Shown here in pieces: positions 7,852 to 16,492 of a DNA stretch of 64,000 bases. A program made the position numbers and the translations under genes. Under the pieces are notes generated by a model. The model made no database searches. It was not told the origin of the DNA and was given only the letters and a program-made list of their open reading frames with translations. Source of the stretch: Campylobacteraceae bacterium (lineage in GTDB: Bacteria > Campylobacterota > Campylobacteria > Campylobacterales > Campylobacteraceae). Positions within the stretch are counted from its first letter, which is position 1; every line of letters begins with the position of its first letter. Location: positions 67,735 through 131,734 of the forward strand of contig CAADYZ010000015.1 of assembly GCA_900753405.1 (NCBI GenBank), read 5' to 3'.

Positions 7852-9144
7852 ATGATACTTTCAAATCCAGTTTTGCTTGGCGTGCTTGTGATGTGCGTGT
7901 TGTGTTTGGTGAGGTTTAATGTCCTGCTTGCCATTTTAGTTTCGGCGCTTTTTACAGGCGTGGTTAGCGGTTTTTCGCTGCAAGATACGCTGCAAACGCT
8001 CATTAGCGGAATGCAAAGCAACCTTGAAACCGCGTTAAGTTATATCCTCTTAGGCGCGATCGCTGCGGCGGTTGGCGCGTCAAATTTGACTGCGATTTTG
8101 GTTGAGAAAATTAGCAAAATTTTGACAAAAAATCGCTATATTTTGATCTTCTCGATCGCATTTCTCGCGTGTTTTAGCCAAAATTTAATCCCAATCCACA
8201 TCGCCTTCATCCCGATCCTCATCCCGCCGCTTTTAAGCGTGATGAACCGCCTTAAAATCGACCGCCGCGCGGTTGCTTGCGCGCTAACTTTTGGCTTAAA
8301 AGCGCCTTATGTCAGCTTCTCGGTTGGCTTTGGACTCATCTTCCACAACATTTTAGTCAAAGAGATCACAGCAAACGGCGTTGCCGTGACGCTTTCAGAT
8401 GTCGGAAGTGTGATGTGGCTTGGCGGCGCGTCTATGCTCATCGGGCTTCTTTTGGCGGTCTTTTTTTACAGAAAAGAGAGGATCTACAAAGAGATCGAAG
8501 TCACCTCACAAGCGGCGTTAAACTCGACAATGGGCGTGCGCGAGTGGGCGATTTTAGCGGGCATTGTAGTCGCTTTTGGGATGCAGATCAATTTTGGTTC
8601 ATTGCCGCTTGGAGCGTTAAGCGGGCTAATTGTGATGATCGTTTTTGGCGGGATCAAATGGGGCGAGATCGAAGATGTGATCTCGCACGGCTTGAAGATT
8701 ATGGCGTTGATCGCTTTTGTGATGCTTGTGGCGGGCGGTTTTGCCGCAGTCATCCGCGAAACAGGCGGCATCAACGAACTCGTAAATGCGATCAGCTCGC
8801 TTAGTGGCGGCAAATTCGGCGCAGCGGTGTTGATGCTTTTGATCGGCTTGCTTGTCACAATGGGCATTGGCACAAGCTTTGGGACAATTCCAATCATCGC
8901 CACGATTTATGTCCCATTTTGCGTAGCGGTCGGTTTTAGTCCAGCCGCGACAATCCTCCTTGTCGGCATCGCCGCCGCCGTTGGAGACGCAGGAAGTCCA
9001 GCTAGCGACAGCACGCTTGGACCGACCTCAGGGCTCAACGCAGACGGACAGCACAACCACATTTACGACACTTGCGTGCCGACATTCATCTTTTTCAACA
9101 TTCCGCTGATGGTTTGCGGGGCGATTTTTGCGATGATTTTATAA
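7852..9144 (+). CDS. Na+/H+ antiporter family (NhaC-like) permease
   Basis: A 430-residue inner-membrane protein with about 11-12 hydrophobic segments. It resembles the NhaC-type Na+/H+ antiporter family that also includes amino-acid and dicarboxylate exchangers. The C-terminal half holds the conserved GIGTSFGTIPIIA and GDAGSPASDSTLGPTSGLN segments typical of this group. The family suggests proton- or sodium-coupled exchange, but the true substrate is uncertain. It is flanked by palindromes on both sides and has its own candidate promoter, so it looks like a single-gene unit. Confidence 0.85.
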   Translation: MILSNPVLLGVLVMCVLCLVRFNVLLAILVSALFTGVVSGFSLQDTLQTLISGMQSNLETALSYILLGAIAAAVGASNLTAILVEKISKILTKNRYILIFSIAFLACFSQNLIPIHIAFIPILIPPLLSVMNRLKIDRRAVACALTFGLKAPYVSFSVGFGLIFHNILVKEITANGVAVTLSDVGSVMWLGGASMLIGLLLAVFFYRKERIYKEIEVTSQAALNSTMGVREWAILAGIVVAFGMQINFGSLPLGALSGLIVMIVFGGIKWGEIEDVISHGLKIMALIAFVMLVAGGFAAVIRETGGINELVNAISSLSGGKFGAAVLMLLIGLLVTMGIGTSFGTIPIIATIYVPFCVAVGFSPAATILLVGIAAAVGDAGSPASDSTLGPTSGLNADGQHNHIYDTCVPTFIFFNIPLMVCGAIFAMIL

Positions 9145-9165
9145 TCTGTTTTTAAGCAAAAAATT

Positions 9166-9183
9166 GTCAAATTCGAATTTGAT
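9166..9183. repeat. Dispersed palindrome between antiporter and trhP
   Basis: Perfect core CAAATTCGAATTTG at 9168-9181; the outer right base is T instead of C. It lies 22 bases after the antiporter stop. Confidence 0.9.
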
Positions 9184-9205
9184 TAGTTTATATTTAAGGT
9201 AGAAG

Positions 9206-10474
9206 ATGAAACGACCTGAACTTTTAAGTCCAGCTGGGAATTTGACAAAGCTAAAAATCGCCCTTGCATACGGCGCGGACGCGGTTTATGCGAGTGTCGG
9301 CGGATTTTCTTTGAGGCAGAGAAGCGCAAAGGAATTTGACCCGCAAAGTTTTGCCGAGGGGGTGAATTATGCTCACGAAAAAGGGGCGAAATTTTACGCA
9401 ACCGCGAATGGTTTTATGTACAACGGAGCGATCGAAGCGGCTAAAAAACACCTCGCGTGGCTTGATGAAATCGGCGTGGATGGGATCATCATCGCCGCAC
9501 CGGGGACTATTAACCTCGCCAAAGAATTTGCGCCACACACGCAAATTCACCTCTCAACTCAGGCAAATGTCACAAACTTTTTGGACGCGAAATTTTACTA
9601 TGATATGGGCGTTAGTAGGATTGTCGCGGCGCGTGAAATCTCGCTCAAAGACCTTGTGAAGATCAAAAAAGAGCTTCCGAATTTGGAGATTGAGATGTTT
9701 TGTCACGGCTCGATGTGCTTTGCTTACTCTGGGCGCTGCCTGCTTTCAGCCGTGCAAAGCAACCGCTCGTCAAACAAAGGAATGTGCGCGAATGACTGCC
9801 GATTTGGCTATGAACTTTACGCCAAAAACAGCGAAAGCGGCGCGCTTTTTAGGCTAGAAGAAAACGAGCAAGGCGAGACGATGGTCTTTAACGCAAAGGA
9901 CTTAAACCTCATCTCGCATATCGATGAAATCGTGCGTAGCGGGGCGATTGATAGTTTGAAGATCGAAGGGCGAACGAAGAGCGAGTATTACGCGGCGTGT
10001 GCGACACGGGCTTACAAAATGGCGATCGACGACTCAGTTGCGGGCAAATTTGACGCAAGTGTTTATGAGGCTGAGTTGCAAACACTAACAAACCGCGGCT
10101 TTACTGACGGCTACATTGTGAATAAACCTTACGAAAGGGCGGATACGCAAAACTTTGAAAACAGCTCGGTTAAAGGCAGTTGCGAGGTTTGCGGACTTAG
10201 CGAAGACGGAGAGAATTTGTCGGTGAAATTTACGATCAAACCGCTAAAAGAGTATGAAATTCTCCTGCCATTTGGCGCACAAATCACCCCAATCAAAAAC
10301 CAAATCGGTGAAATTTTTGAAAAAAACGGCAAAGCGTTTGTCAAATTTTATAAACTTCTAACCAAAACTGACAAGGAATTTAGCGAAATTCACAGCGGAA
10401 ATTTAAACCAAATTCTGCTTCCAACGAAACTTGAAAAATTTACATTTTTACGAATCAACATTAAGGATGTCTAA
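9206..10474 (+). CDS. trhP: tRNA 5-hydroxyuridine synthesis protein TrhP (U32 peptidase family)
   Basis: Peptidase-U32 fold protein; the E. coli relative TrhP (YegQ) is needed for 5-hydroxyuridine at position 34 of tRNAs. The 422-residue product begins MKRPELLSPAGNL and has the family signature with conserved cysteines C166, C171, C178, C194 and C198 (FCHGSMC, GRC, GMCANDC), likely to bind an Fe-S cluster. Then comes the KIEGRTKSEYY segment near residue 253. The length matches TrhP rather than the longer RlhA. The DUF815 ATPase gene begins 11 bases after the stop, suggesting cotranscription. Confidence 0.88.
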   Translation: MKRPELLSPAGNLTKLKIALAYGADAVYASVGGFSLRQRSAKEFDPQSFAEGVNYAHEKGAKFYATANGFMYNGAIEAAKKHLAWLDEIGVDGIIIAAPGTINLAKEFAPHTQIHLSTQANVTNFLDAKFYYDMGVSRIVAAREISLKDLVKIKKELPNLEIEMFCHGSMCFAYSGRCLLSAVQSNRSSNKGMCANDCRFGYELYAKNSESGALFRLEENEQGETMVFNAKDLNLISHIDEIVRSGAIDSLKIEGRTKSEYYAACATRAYKMAIDDSVAGKFDASVYEAELQTLTNRGFTDGYIVNKPYERADTQNFENSSVKGSCEVCGLSEDGENLSVKFTIKPLKEYEILLPFGAQITPIKNQIGEIFEKNGKAFVKFYKLLTKTDKEFSEIHSGNLNQILLPTKLEKFTFLRINIKDV

Positions 10475-10485
10475 AAGGAGAGTGG

Positions 10486-11265
10486 ATGCAAAATATTTTG
10501 TGGCAAAAAACTCTTGCGGCGATTGTCAGAAGGGGCGGGCTTCACGCGGTTGAGGAGATCGCGTGCGCGAATATCGACAATTTGGAGCATATGACGCACC
10601 AAAAAGAGGAGCTTTTGGCAAACACAAAGGCGTTTGTTGAGGGCAAAGAGGCAAACCACGCACTTCTTTGGGGCGAGATGGGTTGTGGGAAATCCACCCT
10701 TGTAAGAGCGGTTTTTTGCCATTTTGTAAAACAGCCAAATTCGAATTTGAGACTTGTGGAAATCTCGCGTAATGAATTAACAAATTTGTTTGAGATTTTG
10801 GAGGTTTTGCGCCAGCAAAGCAGTTTTCGCTTCATCCTCTTTTGCGATGATTTTAGCTTCGAGGCAAATTCAGTCATCATCTCCGAGCTAAAAAACCTCC
10901 TTGAAGGCAGCATCCAAGCTCCGCCTAGTAATGTCATTTTCTACGCGACAAGCAACCGCAAACACCTCGTTCGAAAGGAGTGGCGCGAGAGTCAAAACTT
11001 CTTGCAAGAGAGAGAAGACGGCAGGGAGATGCTGAGTTTGTCGGACAGATTTGGCTTGTGGATTAGCTTTTACGAGTTGCAAAACAGCGAGTATATCAAG
11101 CTTTGCGAAAGGCTTTGCGAAGTTGGTGAGCTGTGCGAGGAGAAGCGAGAGGATTTGAAAGCTCAGGCGTGTGCGTTTGCGCGGTTAAGAGGCGTGAGAA
11201 GCGGGCGTGTGGCGATGCAGTTTGCGCGGTTTTACAAGGCAAATGGTGGCGACTTTGAGTGCTAG
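10486..11265 (+). CDS. DUF815-type P-loop ATPase
   Basis: A 259-residue protein like the AAA+-related DUF815 ATPases, whose cellular role is poorly defined. Walker A GEMGCGKST at 63-71, Walker B FILFCDD at 116-122, and the downstream SNRKHL and LSDRFGLWISF segments (sensor and arginine regions) are typical. A palindrome copy encodes PNSNLRL at about residues 84-90, on a strand that fits the fold. It overlaps the next gene by 23 bases if that gene starts at 11243. Confidence 0.85.
   Translation: MQNILWQKTLAAIVRRGGLHAVEEIACANIDNLEHMTHQKEELLANTKAFVEGKEANHALLWGEMGCGKSTLVRAVFCHFVKQPNSNLRLVEISRNELTNLFEILEVLRQQSSFRFILFCDDFSFEANSVIISELKNLLEGSIQAPPSNVIFYATSNRKHLVRKEWRESQNFLQEREDGREMLSLSDRFGLWISFYELQNSEYIKLCERLCEVGELCEEKREDLKAQACAFARLRGVRSGRVAMQFARFYKANGGDFEC
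10736..10749. repeat. Palindrome core in DUF815 ATPase gene
   Basis: CAAATTCGAATTTG, read as PNSNL. Confidence 0.9.
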
Positions 11266-12238
11266 TTTTGCTACTGGGCGCCAGCCAAAAGTTAGCGTCA
11301 TCGTCCCTGTGTATAACTGCGAGGCGAGTTTGACAAAGTGCCTTAACTCGCTCGTTTCACAAAGCTTAAAGGAGATTCAGATCGTCTGCGTTGATGATGC
11401 TAGCAGCGACAAAAGTGGCGAAGTTTTAGCCTCTTTTGCCAAAGAAGATGAGAGGATTTTGCTGCTCTCGCACGAGCAAAATCGCGGCGTGAGTGCTGCT
11501 AGAAACACTGCTTTGGCGTTTGCTCGGGGCGAAATTATAGCGTTTTGTGACGCGGACGACAGCCTTAGTTTAAACGCGTGTGAAGTTGTGGTAAAAAGTT
11601 TTGACGACTGGGCGGACATAGTCGTTTTTGGCGGAGAGGTTGAAGGAGAAGTCAGTCTTGCAAAAAGCGGTTTTCAAGGGTTTTTGAGGCGAATTTTTTA
11701 CCGAAAAAAGCCAAGTTTTATGCAAAAAGCGTTGCAATGCGAGGACAAAACGCTTACTCAAATCAACCTCAAAACGCTCTTTAACACGACAAGTTTGCTG
11801 CCGCTCATTGGCAACAAAGCCTTTAAGAGGGAGTTTTTGCAACGGCAAAATGCGCGCTTTGATGAGGAGTTAAGCGTTGGTGAAGATCTACTTTTTTTGA
11901 CTCCGCTTTTTTTGCAAAGCCGCAAAACTGCCCTAAATTCACAAAAACTATACCGCTACAACTACCAGTCAAAAGAAATTCCGCAAGAGTTGAAGGCAAA
12001 AAACCACCTTTTGGTTGTTAAAAAACTTCACAACAACCTGCAAGAAGCCGCCAAGAGTGAGGCAGAGAGAGGCGAAGTTGCGAATTTTTACCTCTCTTAC
12101 GCGGGCAAGGAGTTGTTAAAACCGAATTTGAAACATTTAGTGGCTGAATTTTTGCCGTTGTTTGAGAGTTTGGAGGTGCAAATCACCAAAACCAGCCGCA
12201 AAAAAATCCTCGCCAAACTTAGAGAGCTGAGTGCTTAA
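11243..12238 (+). CDS. Family 2 glycosyltransferase
   Basis: GT-A fold transferase that uses a nucleotide sugar, probably for cell-surface glycans. The 331-residue product starts at the ATG at 11243 (behind AAGG). A start at 11207 would add 12 residues without a good ribosome site. VSVIVPVYN at 17-25, DDASSD at 51-56 and the DxD metal motif DAD at 103-105 are intact. The rest is helical and variable. A palindrome half copy encodes LKPNLK near residue 295. It overlaps the DUF815 gene by 23 bases and is convergent with comEC, the two stops overlapping. The sugar specificity cannot be predicted. Confidence 0.88.
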   Translation: MVATLSASFATGRQPKVSVIVPVYNCEASLTKCLNSLVSQSLKEIQIVCVDDASSDKSGEVLASFAKEDERILLLSHEQNRGVSAARNTALAFARGEIIAFCDADDSLSLNACEVVVKSFDDWADIVVFGGEVEGEVSLAKSGFQGFLRRIFYRKKPSFMQKALQCEDKTLTQINLKTLFNTTSLLPLIGNKAFKREFLQRQNARFDEELSVGEDLLFLTPLFLQSRKTALNSQKLYRYNYQSKEIPQELKAKNHLLVVKKLHNNLQEAAKSEAERGEVANFYLSYAGKELLKPNLKHLVAEFLPLFESLEVQITKTSRKKILAKLRELSA

Positions 12239-13491
12239 AGCAGGTTTAAGAAAAACACGCCAAGTCCCCACGCCGCCAAGCCTAAGCCGACTAATTTATA
12301 TCTATAAGCGGCGACTAAAAGCAGGTTGAAGAGCACGAATTGGCTTAATGAGATGTGGATTTGTCCTTGTTCGGACGCGAGCGGGATGACGCGAAGCAAA
12401 AACTCGTCAAACAAACCGCCGCATCCAACAAGGTGCAAGGCGATGCTGAGTGGGTAGAAAAACGCAAAAAGGTAGCTGAGCGGGATGACAAAAAGTTGGA
12501 ATAATGACGCTGAGTGAAAGAAGTAAAAAACAGGCACATTCATCGCGCTGTAAATGAAAACTTCAAAGCCCAAAATGTGCGCGGCGATCCGCCACGGGCG
12601 CTTTAAATCCTCCTTTTTGCCAAAGTAACGCGCGTAAAGTAGGATGAAATACACGCCTAAACACGAGAGGTAAAAGCCGATGGAAAACACAAGTTGTGGC
12701 ATAAAAGCGACCGCGACTGCCACCGTGCAAAGCAAATTTCCGACTTCAAAGATGCGCAAACCGCGCGTTAAGAGCAAAAACGCAAAGACGCTCATTAGAT
12801 ATGAGCGCAAAAAACTCGGGGTAAAGTCGAGCAAAACAAGGTAGAATGTCAGAAATGCAAAGATTGCAAGCGAGATTTCAAGTGTGGAGTTTTTGTATGG
12901 GCGGCGTTCGTAAAACGGCTTTGTTAGTAGGCGGAAGATGAAAAACAAAATCGCAAAAATCAACCCTAAGTGGTAGCCACTGATGGCAACTAGGTGTCCG
13001 ATCCCCCAATTCACCACATCTTGCCGCAGCTCCTTGCCAATGGGTGTGGCGAGGTATAACGCTGAATACAGCTCGCCTAATTTTGGGCTTTCGTGTTGCG
13101 ACTTTACGGCGCTGCTTAACAAGCCTGAAAGCGTTGGCGGAGCGTAAATTGGCGTTGGTTTGAAACTTGGCGCGTAAAAACGCCTTTGTAGGTAGCTGGT
13201 GAAGGAGATTTTTTTAGTGACAATGCCGATGCGGACGGCGTTTGTGCGAATTTCTTCTTTGGTGGTTGTGTAGATTGTGAAGTCTTCGCTTTTTAGTTTT
13301 GCGACAAAATAAGTGCGGTTTTGCTTGTTGGTTTTGGGATAGCTTAGCTCGACTCTTGCTTCGATAAATTTAAAATTCTTCTCTTTAAAAGCCAAAAATT
13401 TGTAAAATTCATAACCAATATTCACACATAAGATCAAAATCGCAATGCAAAAAAAGAGCCAGATTTGTTTTTTTGAGGCAAATAACTCCAA
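12235..13491 (-). CDS. comEC: ComEC/Rec2 competence channel protein
   Basis: Inner-membrane channel that passes single-stranded DNA into the cytoplasm during natural transformation. The 418-residue product has many membrane segments and the competence-domain signature GHLVAISGYHLGL at about residues 162-174. It starts at TTG. Full-length ComEC (700-800 residues) also has an N-terminal OB region and a C-terminal metallo-beta-lactamase nuclease domain. Here only a shortened N-terminal region and the channel are present, as in some other epsilonproteobacteria. It is the only competence gene seen here and is relevant to the uptake-signal hypothesis for the palindromes. Confidence 0.9.
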   Translation of the reverse strand: MELFASKKQIWLFFCIAILILCVNIGYEFYKFLAFKEKNFKFIEARVELSYPKTNKQNRTYFVAKLKSEDFTIYTTTKEEIRTNAVRIGIVTKKISFTSYLQRRFYAPSFKPTPIYAPPTLSGLLSSAVKSQHESPKLGELYSALYLATPIGKELRQDVVNWGIGHLVAISGYHLGLIFAILFFIFRLLTKPFYERRPYKNSTLEISLAIFAFLTFYLVLLDFTPSFLRSYLMSVFAFLLLTRGLRIFEVGNLLCTVAVAVAFMPQLVFSIGFYLSCLGVYFILLYARYFGKKEDLKRPWRIAAHILGFEVFIYSAMNVPVFYFFHSASLFQLFVIPLSYLFAFFYPLSIALHLVGCGGLFDEFLLRVIPLASEQGQIHISLSQFVLFNLLLVAAYRYKLVGLGLAAWGLGVFFLNLL

Positions 13492-13641
13492 CTCAGCACT
13501 CCAATTAATGCTTAAATTAACGCAATGCCGTGCAATGCAGTAAAGAAAAACTAACGAGGCTTTGCGGGCTGTAAAGTAAAATGTTGATTTAGCTAGCTGT
13601 TACAAGGGCGTTTTCACAACCGCGGCAGTTTTGAAAAACGC

Positions 13642-13675
13642 AACTTGCAAAAACCAAATTTGATTTTCGCAAGTT
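13642..13675 (-). terminator. Terminator after accA built around a palindrome variant
   Basis: Outer arms AACTTGC (13642-13648) and GCAAGTT (13669-13675) enclose a copy of the repeat variant; the minus-strand transcript can fold throughout, with one G-U pair. A U-run (GCGTTTTTC, minus strand, about 13641-13632) follows, as expected for a Rho-independent terminator of acpP-fabF-accA. Confidence 0.7.
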
Positions 13676-13686
13676 AGAAAACCGCC

Positions 13687-14634
13687 CTACTTCGCCGCCT
13701 TTTCTTCAAAACGACCGATGCTAAGCAGTTTTTGCATTCGTCTGTCTAAAACCTCTTGTATGCTTAAAGTTTTTAATTCCTCTAAGTTTTGCAAAATGTA
13801 ATCCCCAACAAGCTTGATAGTCGCCTCTGTGTCTCTGTGCGCGCCCATTTTCGGCTCTTCGATGATGTCGTCTATGATGCCTTGTTTTTTGAGCTCAGAA
13901 GCGGTGATCTTCATCGCTTTCGTGGCAGTTTCGATCTTAGCTGGGTCTTTCCACAAAATCGCCGCGCAACCCTCAGGCGAGATGACTGAGTAGATCGAAT
14001 TTGACAACATCGCAAGCTTGTCTGCAACGCTAATGGCAAGCGCGCCGCCGCTACCGCCCTCGCCTATCACGATTGAGATGATGCGAGTTTTTAAAACCGC
14101 AAGTTCAAACAAATTTCGCGCGATCGCCTCGCTCTGTCCTCGCTCCTCTGCTCCAACTCCCGGGTAAGCCCCCGGAGTATCCACAAAAAAGATGATCGGA
14201 ATTTCAAATTTCTCAGCCAATTTCGCAAAACGCAACGCCTTGCGGTAGCCTTCTGGGTTTGGCATACCAAAATTTCGTTCGATTTTATTTTTAGTTCCGC
14301 GTCCCTTTTGCTCGCCGATCGCCATAACGCGCTCGCCACCCAAAGTGCCTATGAAAGCGACTATCGACTGGTCGTCACTAAAATGTCTATCCCCGTGCAG
14401 CTCGTGTTTGTCTGGGATCAGCGCGTTGATGTAGTCAAGCGCGTAAAGCCTGTCAGGGTGTCTTGCGAGTGCGAGTCGTTGCATCTCATTTAAGTTAGCA
14501 TAAACTTTGTTGATCTCTTTATTAAGGTTTTTTTGCAAGATTTCAACCGCAGCCTCGTCGCCTTTAATTCTCGCATTTGCAATGCTGTCGTCAAGCTGTT
14601 TGATATTTTGTTCAAAATCCAAATAGGTCGCCAT
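13687..14634 (-). CDS. accA: Acetyl-CoA carboxylase carboxyltransferase subunit alpha
   Basis: With AccD, transfers the carboxyl group from carboxybiotin to acetyl-CoA, the first step of fatty acid synthesis. 315 residues, the usual length, beginning MATYLDFEQNIKQLDDSI. It contains the family segments HGDRHFSDD, GNPxxx-like NFGMPNPEGYRKALR, FVDTPGAYPG and GEGGSGGALAI that form the acyl-CoA and carboxybiotin binding crotonase fold. Half of a palindrome is used for LSNSI. It is 75 bases downstream of fabF and close to acpP, forming a fatty acid synthesis cluster; birA at 35101 supplies the biotin ligase for the same enzyme. Confidence 0.96.
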   Translation of the reverse strand: MATYLDFEQNIKQLDDSIANARIKGDEAAVEILQKNLNKEINKVYANLNEMQRLALARHPDRLYALDYINALIPDKHELHGDRHFSDDQSIVAFIGTLGGERVMAIGEQKGRGTKNKIERNFGMPNPEGYRKALRFAKLAEKFEIPIIFFVDTPGAYPGVGAEERGQSEAIARNLFELAVLKTRIISIVIGEGGSGGALAISVADKLAMLSNSIYSVISPEGCAAILWKDPAKIETATKAMKITASELKKQGIIDDIIEEPKMGAHRDTEATIKLVGDYILQNLEELKTLSIQEVLDRRMQKLLSIGRFEEKAAK

Positions 14635-14709
14635 TTTAGTCCTTGATATAAAACATACTACTTAAAATCAAGCCTAATCAACCGCCAAATCAACCGCGAT
14701 CAACCACGC

Positions 14710-16014
14710 TTAATCAAACCTCTTAAACACTACGCAGCCATTTGTCCCGCCAAAACCAAAAGAGTTGCTCATCGCAACATTAATCTTCTGTTTTCTTGCG
14801 GTGTTTGCCACATAGTCAAGGTCGCAGTCGGCGTCTTGCTGAGTGTAGTTGATTGTCGGTGGGATGACGCCTTCGTTCATCGCCATTATGCTAATCACTG
14901 CTTCGATCGCCCCAGCTCCACCAAGACAATGCCCAATCTGTCCTTTAGTCGAGCTTACCGCTGGGACCAAGTCGTCAAAAACTGCTTTGATCGCCGCTGT
15001 TTCGTTGCGGTCGTTTGCTGGCGTTGAAGTGCCGTGAGCGTTGATGTAGTCGATGGCGATGCCGTTTTCCTTGCAAATTTGTGCCAAATTCGAATTTGAC
15101 AACTTGGCACAAAGCGAGTCGCACTCCTCGCCACGCATTCTAAGCGCCCACGCAATCGACATTTTAAGCGCCTTTTCCATCGCCATTTTCGGTCCGTCTA
15201 AATTCGGCATTGTAATGTGATATGCGTCTGCACTCTCGCCAAAACCGATCAACTCAGCGTAAATTTTCGCTCCTCTTGCTTTCGCGCTCTCTAAATCTTC
15301 AAGCACTAACGCACCCGCGCCCTCACCCATCACAAACCCGTCACGCCCAGCGTCAAACGGACGCGAAGCGCTTTGCGGGTCGTCATTACGCGTTGAGAGA
15401 GCTTTCATCGCCGCAAAACCGCCTATGCCGATCGGACAAATCGCACTCTCAGCTCCAACAACCACCATCGCCTTCGCCTCACCAAGCATTATCGTCTTAG
15501 CCGCCTCGCAAATGGCGTGAGTCGAAGCCGCACAAGCCGTCACGCTCGCTAAATTCGGTCCTTTAAAGTTGTTTGCGATCGCCACCATCCCACTTAGCAT
15601 ATTCACAAGCGCAGAAGGGATGAAAAACGGCGAAACGCGCCTAGGACCCTTCTCTTTGCAAGTTAGCGAGTTTTTCTCGATCACTGGCAAACCGCCGATC
15701 CCCGCTCCCGAACTTACGCCAACTTCGCCAACTCCGTAAGCCCCAGCAACGCCCGACTCAGCAACCGCGTCATTTGCAGCCTTTAAGCCAAGCTGGATGA
15801 AGCGGTCGATCTTCTTAACCTCTTTACCATCAACAACGCTTGTTGGGTCGAAGTCTTTAATCTCAGCGGCTATTTGAACAGGAAACTCACTTGCGTCAAA
15901 TGACTCGATTTTACTAACGCCGCAAACACCATCGCAAATATTTTTAAAAGCACTTGTCTTGTCAAGCCCAACCGCGTTGATCATCCCTAGTCCAGTTACG
16001 ACAACCCTTTTCAC
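14710..16014 (-). CDS. fabF: Beta-ketoacyl-[ACP] synthase II
   Basis: Condenses malonyl-ACP with acyl-ACP during chain elongation. Starts at GTG (GTGAAAAGG) behind AGGAGAGG. It has the catalytic Cys in TACAAS, and the two His in NAHGTSTP and GHCLGGAGAIE. At 434 residues it is about 25-30 longer than relatives. The extra residues sit just before DYINAHGTST and include palindrome-encoded LSNSNLAQ at about 306-313. That copy is bounded by a 10-base inverted repeat (15078-15087 and 15104-15113), which looks like an inserted element. Gene order acpP-fabF-accA is usual for the group. Confidence 0.96.
   Translation of the reverse strand: MKRVVVTGLGMINAVGLDKTSAFKNICDGVCGVSKIESFDASEFPVQIAAEIKDFDPTSVVDGKEVKKIDRFIQLGLKAANDAVAESGVAGAYGVGEVGVSSGAGIGGLPVIEKNSLTCKEKGPRRVSPFFIPSALVNMLSGMVAIANNFKGPNLASVTACAASTHAICEAAKTIMLGEAKAMVVVGAESAICPIGIGGFAAMKALSTRNDDPQSASRPFDAGRDGFVMGEGAGALVLEDLESAKARGAKIYAELIGFGESADAYHITMPNLDGPKMAMEKALKMSIAWALRMRGEECDSLCAKLSNSNLAQICKENGIAIDYINAHGTSTPANDRNETAAIKAVFDDLVPAVSSTKGQIGHCLGGAGAIEAVISIMAMNEGVIPPTINYTQQDADCDLDYVANTARKQKINVAMSNSFGFGGTNGCVVFKRFD
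15085..15098. repeat. Palindrome core in fabF with outer inverted repeat
   Basis: CAAATTCGAATTTG, enclosed by TTTGTGCCAA (15078-15087) and TTGGCACAAA (15104-15113). The larger stem is unusual for coding copies. Confidence 0.9.
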
Positions 16015-16108
16015 GCCTCTCCTTTAAACTTCTAAATCTCAGTTTTACAAATTTTGCACTGCCAAATGAAAAAATGTAAAAATCAAATTTGATTTTAGCA
16101 CTGCAAAA

Positions 16109-16124
16109 CCCCGCCGAAACGGGG
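16109..16124 (-). terminator. Intercistronic terminator between acpP and fabF
   Basis: CCCCG and CGGGG arms with a 6-base loop, followed on the minus strand by UUUU. It lies 10 bases after the acpP stop and before fabF, so part of the transcription probably ends after acpP and raises ACP mRNA relative to fabF-accA. A palindrome variant (AAATCAAATTTGATTTT, about 16081-16097) follows. Confidence 0.75.
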
Positions 16125-16134
16125 CTAATGTTAG

Positions 16135-16365
16135 TTATTGTTTTGACTGAACATACTTAACAACATCATCAACAGTAACGAATTTCTCAGCGTCACTGTC
16201 TGGAATCTCAACACCAAATTTCTCTTCTAACGCCATCACAAGCTCAACTGCGTCAAGCGAGTCTGCGCCTAGATCCTCGCGGATTCTGCTCTCTGGTTTT
16301 ACCTCTTCTGCCGACCTGCTAAGCTGCTCAACGATCACTTCTCTAACATCTTCAAAAAGTGCCAT
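16135..16365 (-). CDS. acpP: Acyl carrier protein
   Basis: Carries the growing acyl chain on 4'-phosphopantetheine. 76 residues, acidic and helical, with the modified Ser36 in GADSLDAVEL. The ATG follows a good ribosome site (TTAGGAGAG on the minus strand). First gene of acpP-fabF-accA, with a terminator directly after it. Confidence 0.97.
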   Translation of the reverse strand: MALFEDVREVIVEQLSRSAEEVKPESRIREDLGADSLDAVELVMALEEKFGVEIPDSDAEKFVTVDDVVKYVQSKQ

Positions 16366-16444
16366 AATTCTCTCCTAATTGTAAAGTAAAAGTGGGGGAA
16401 TGTTACTAAAATATAACTTAAATTCAAATTTAAGAAAGAAAAAT

Positions 16445-16481
16445 CTAGCCAAATTCGGTTTTAACAACCAAATTTGACTAG
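16445..16481 (-). terminator. glnA terminator formed by two inverted repeat variants
   Basis: CTAG at 16445-16448 and 16478-16481 bound two oppositely oriented copies of the repeat (CAAATTCGGTT and AACCAAATTTG). The minus-strand RNA can form a 16-bp stem with a few G-U pairs, followed by a U-rich run, 12 bases after the glnA stop. Confidence 0.65.
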
Positions 16482-16492
16482 AAGTTTTGCAT

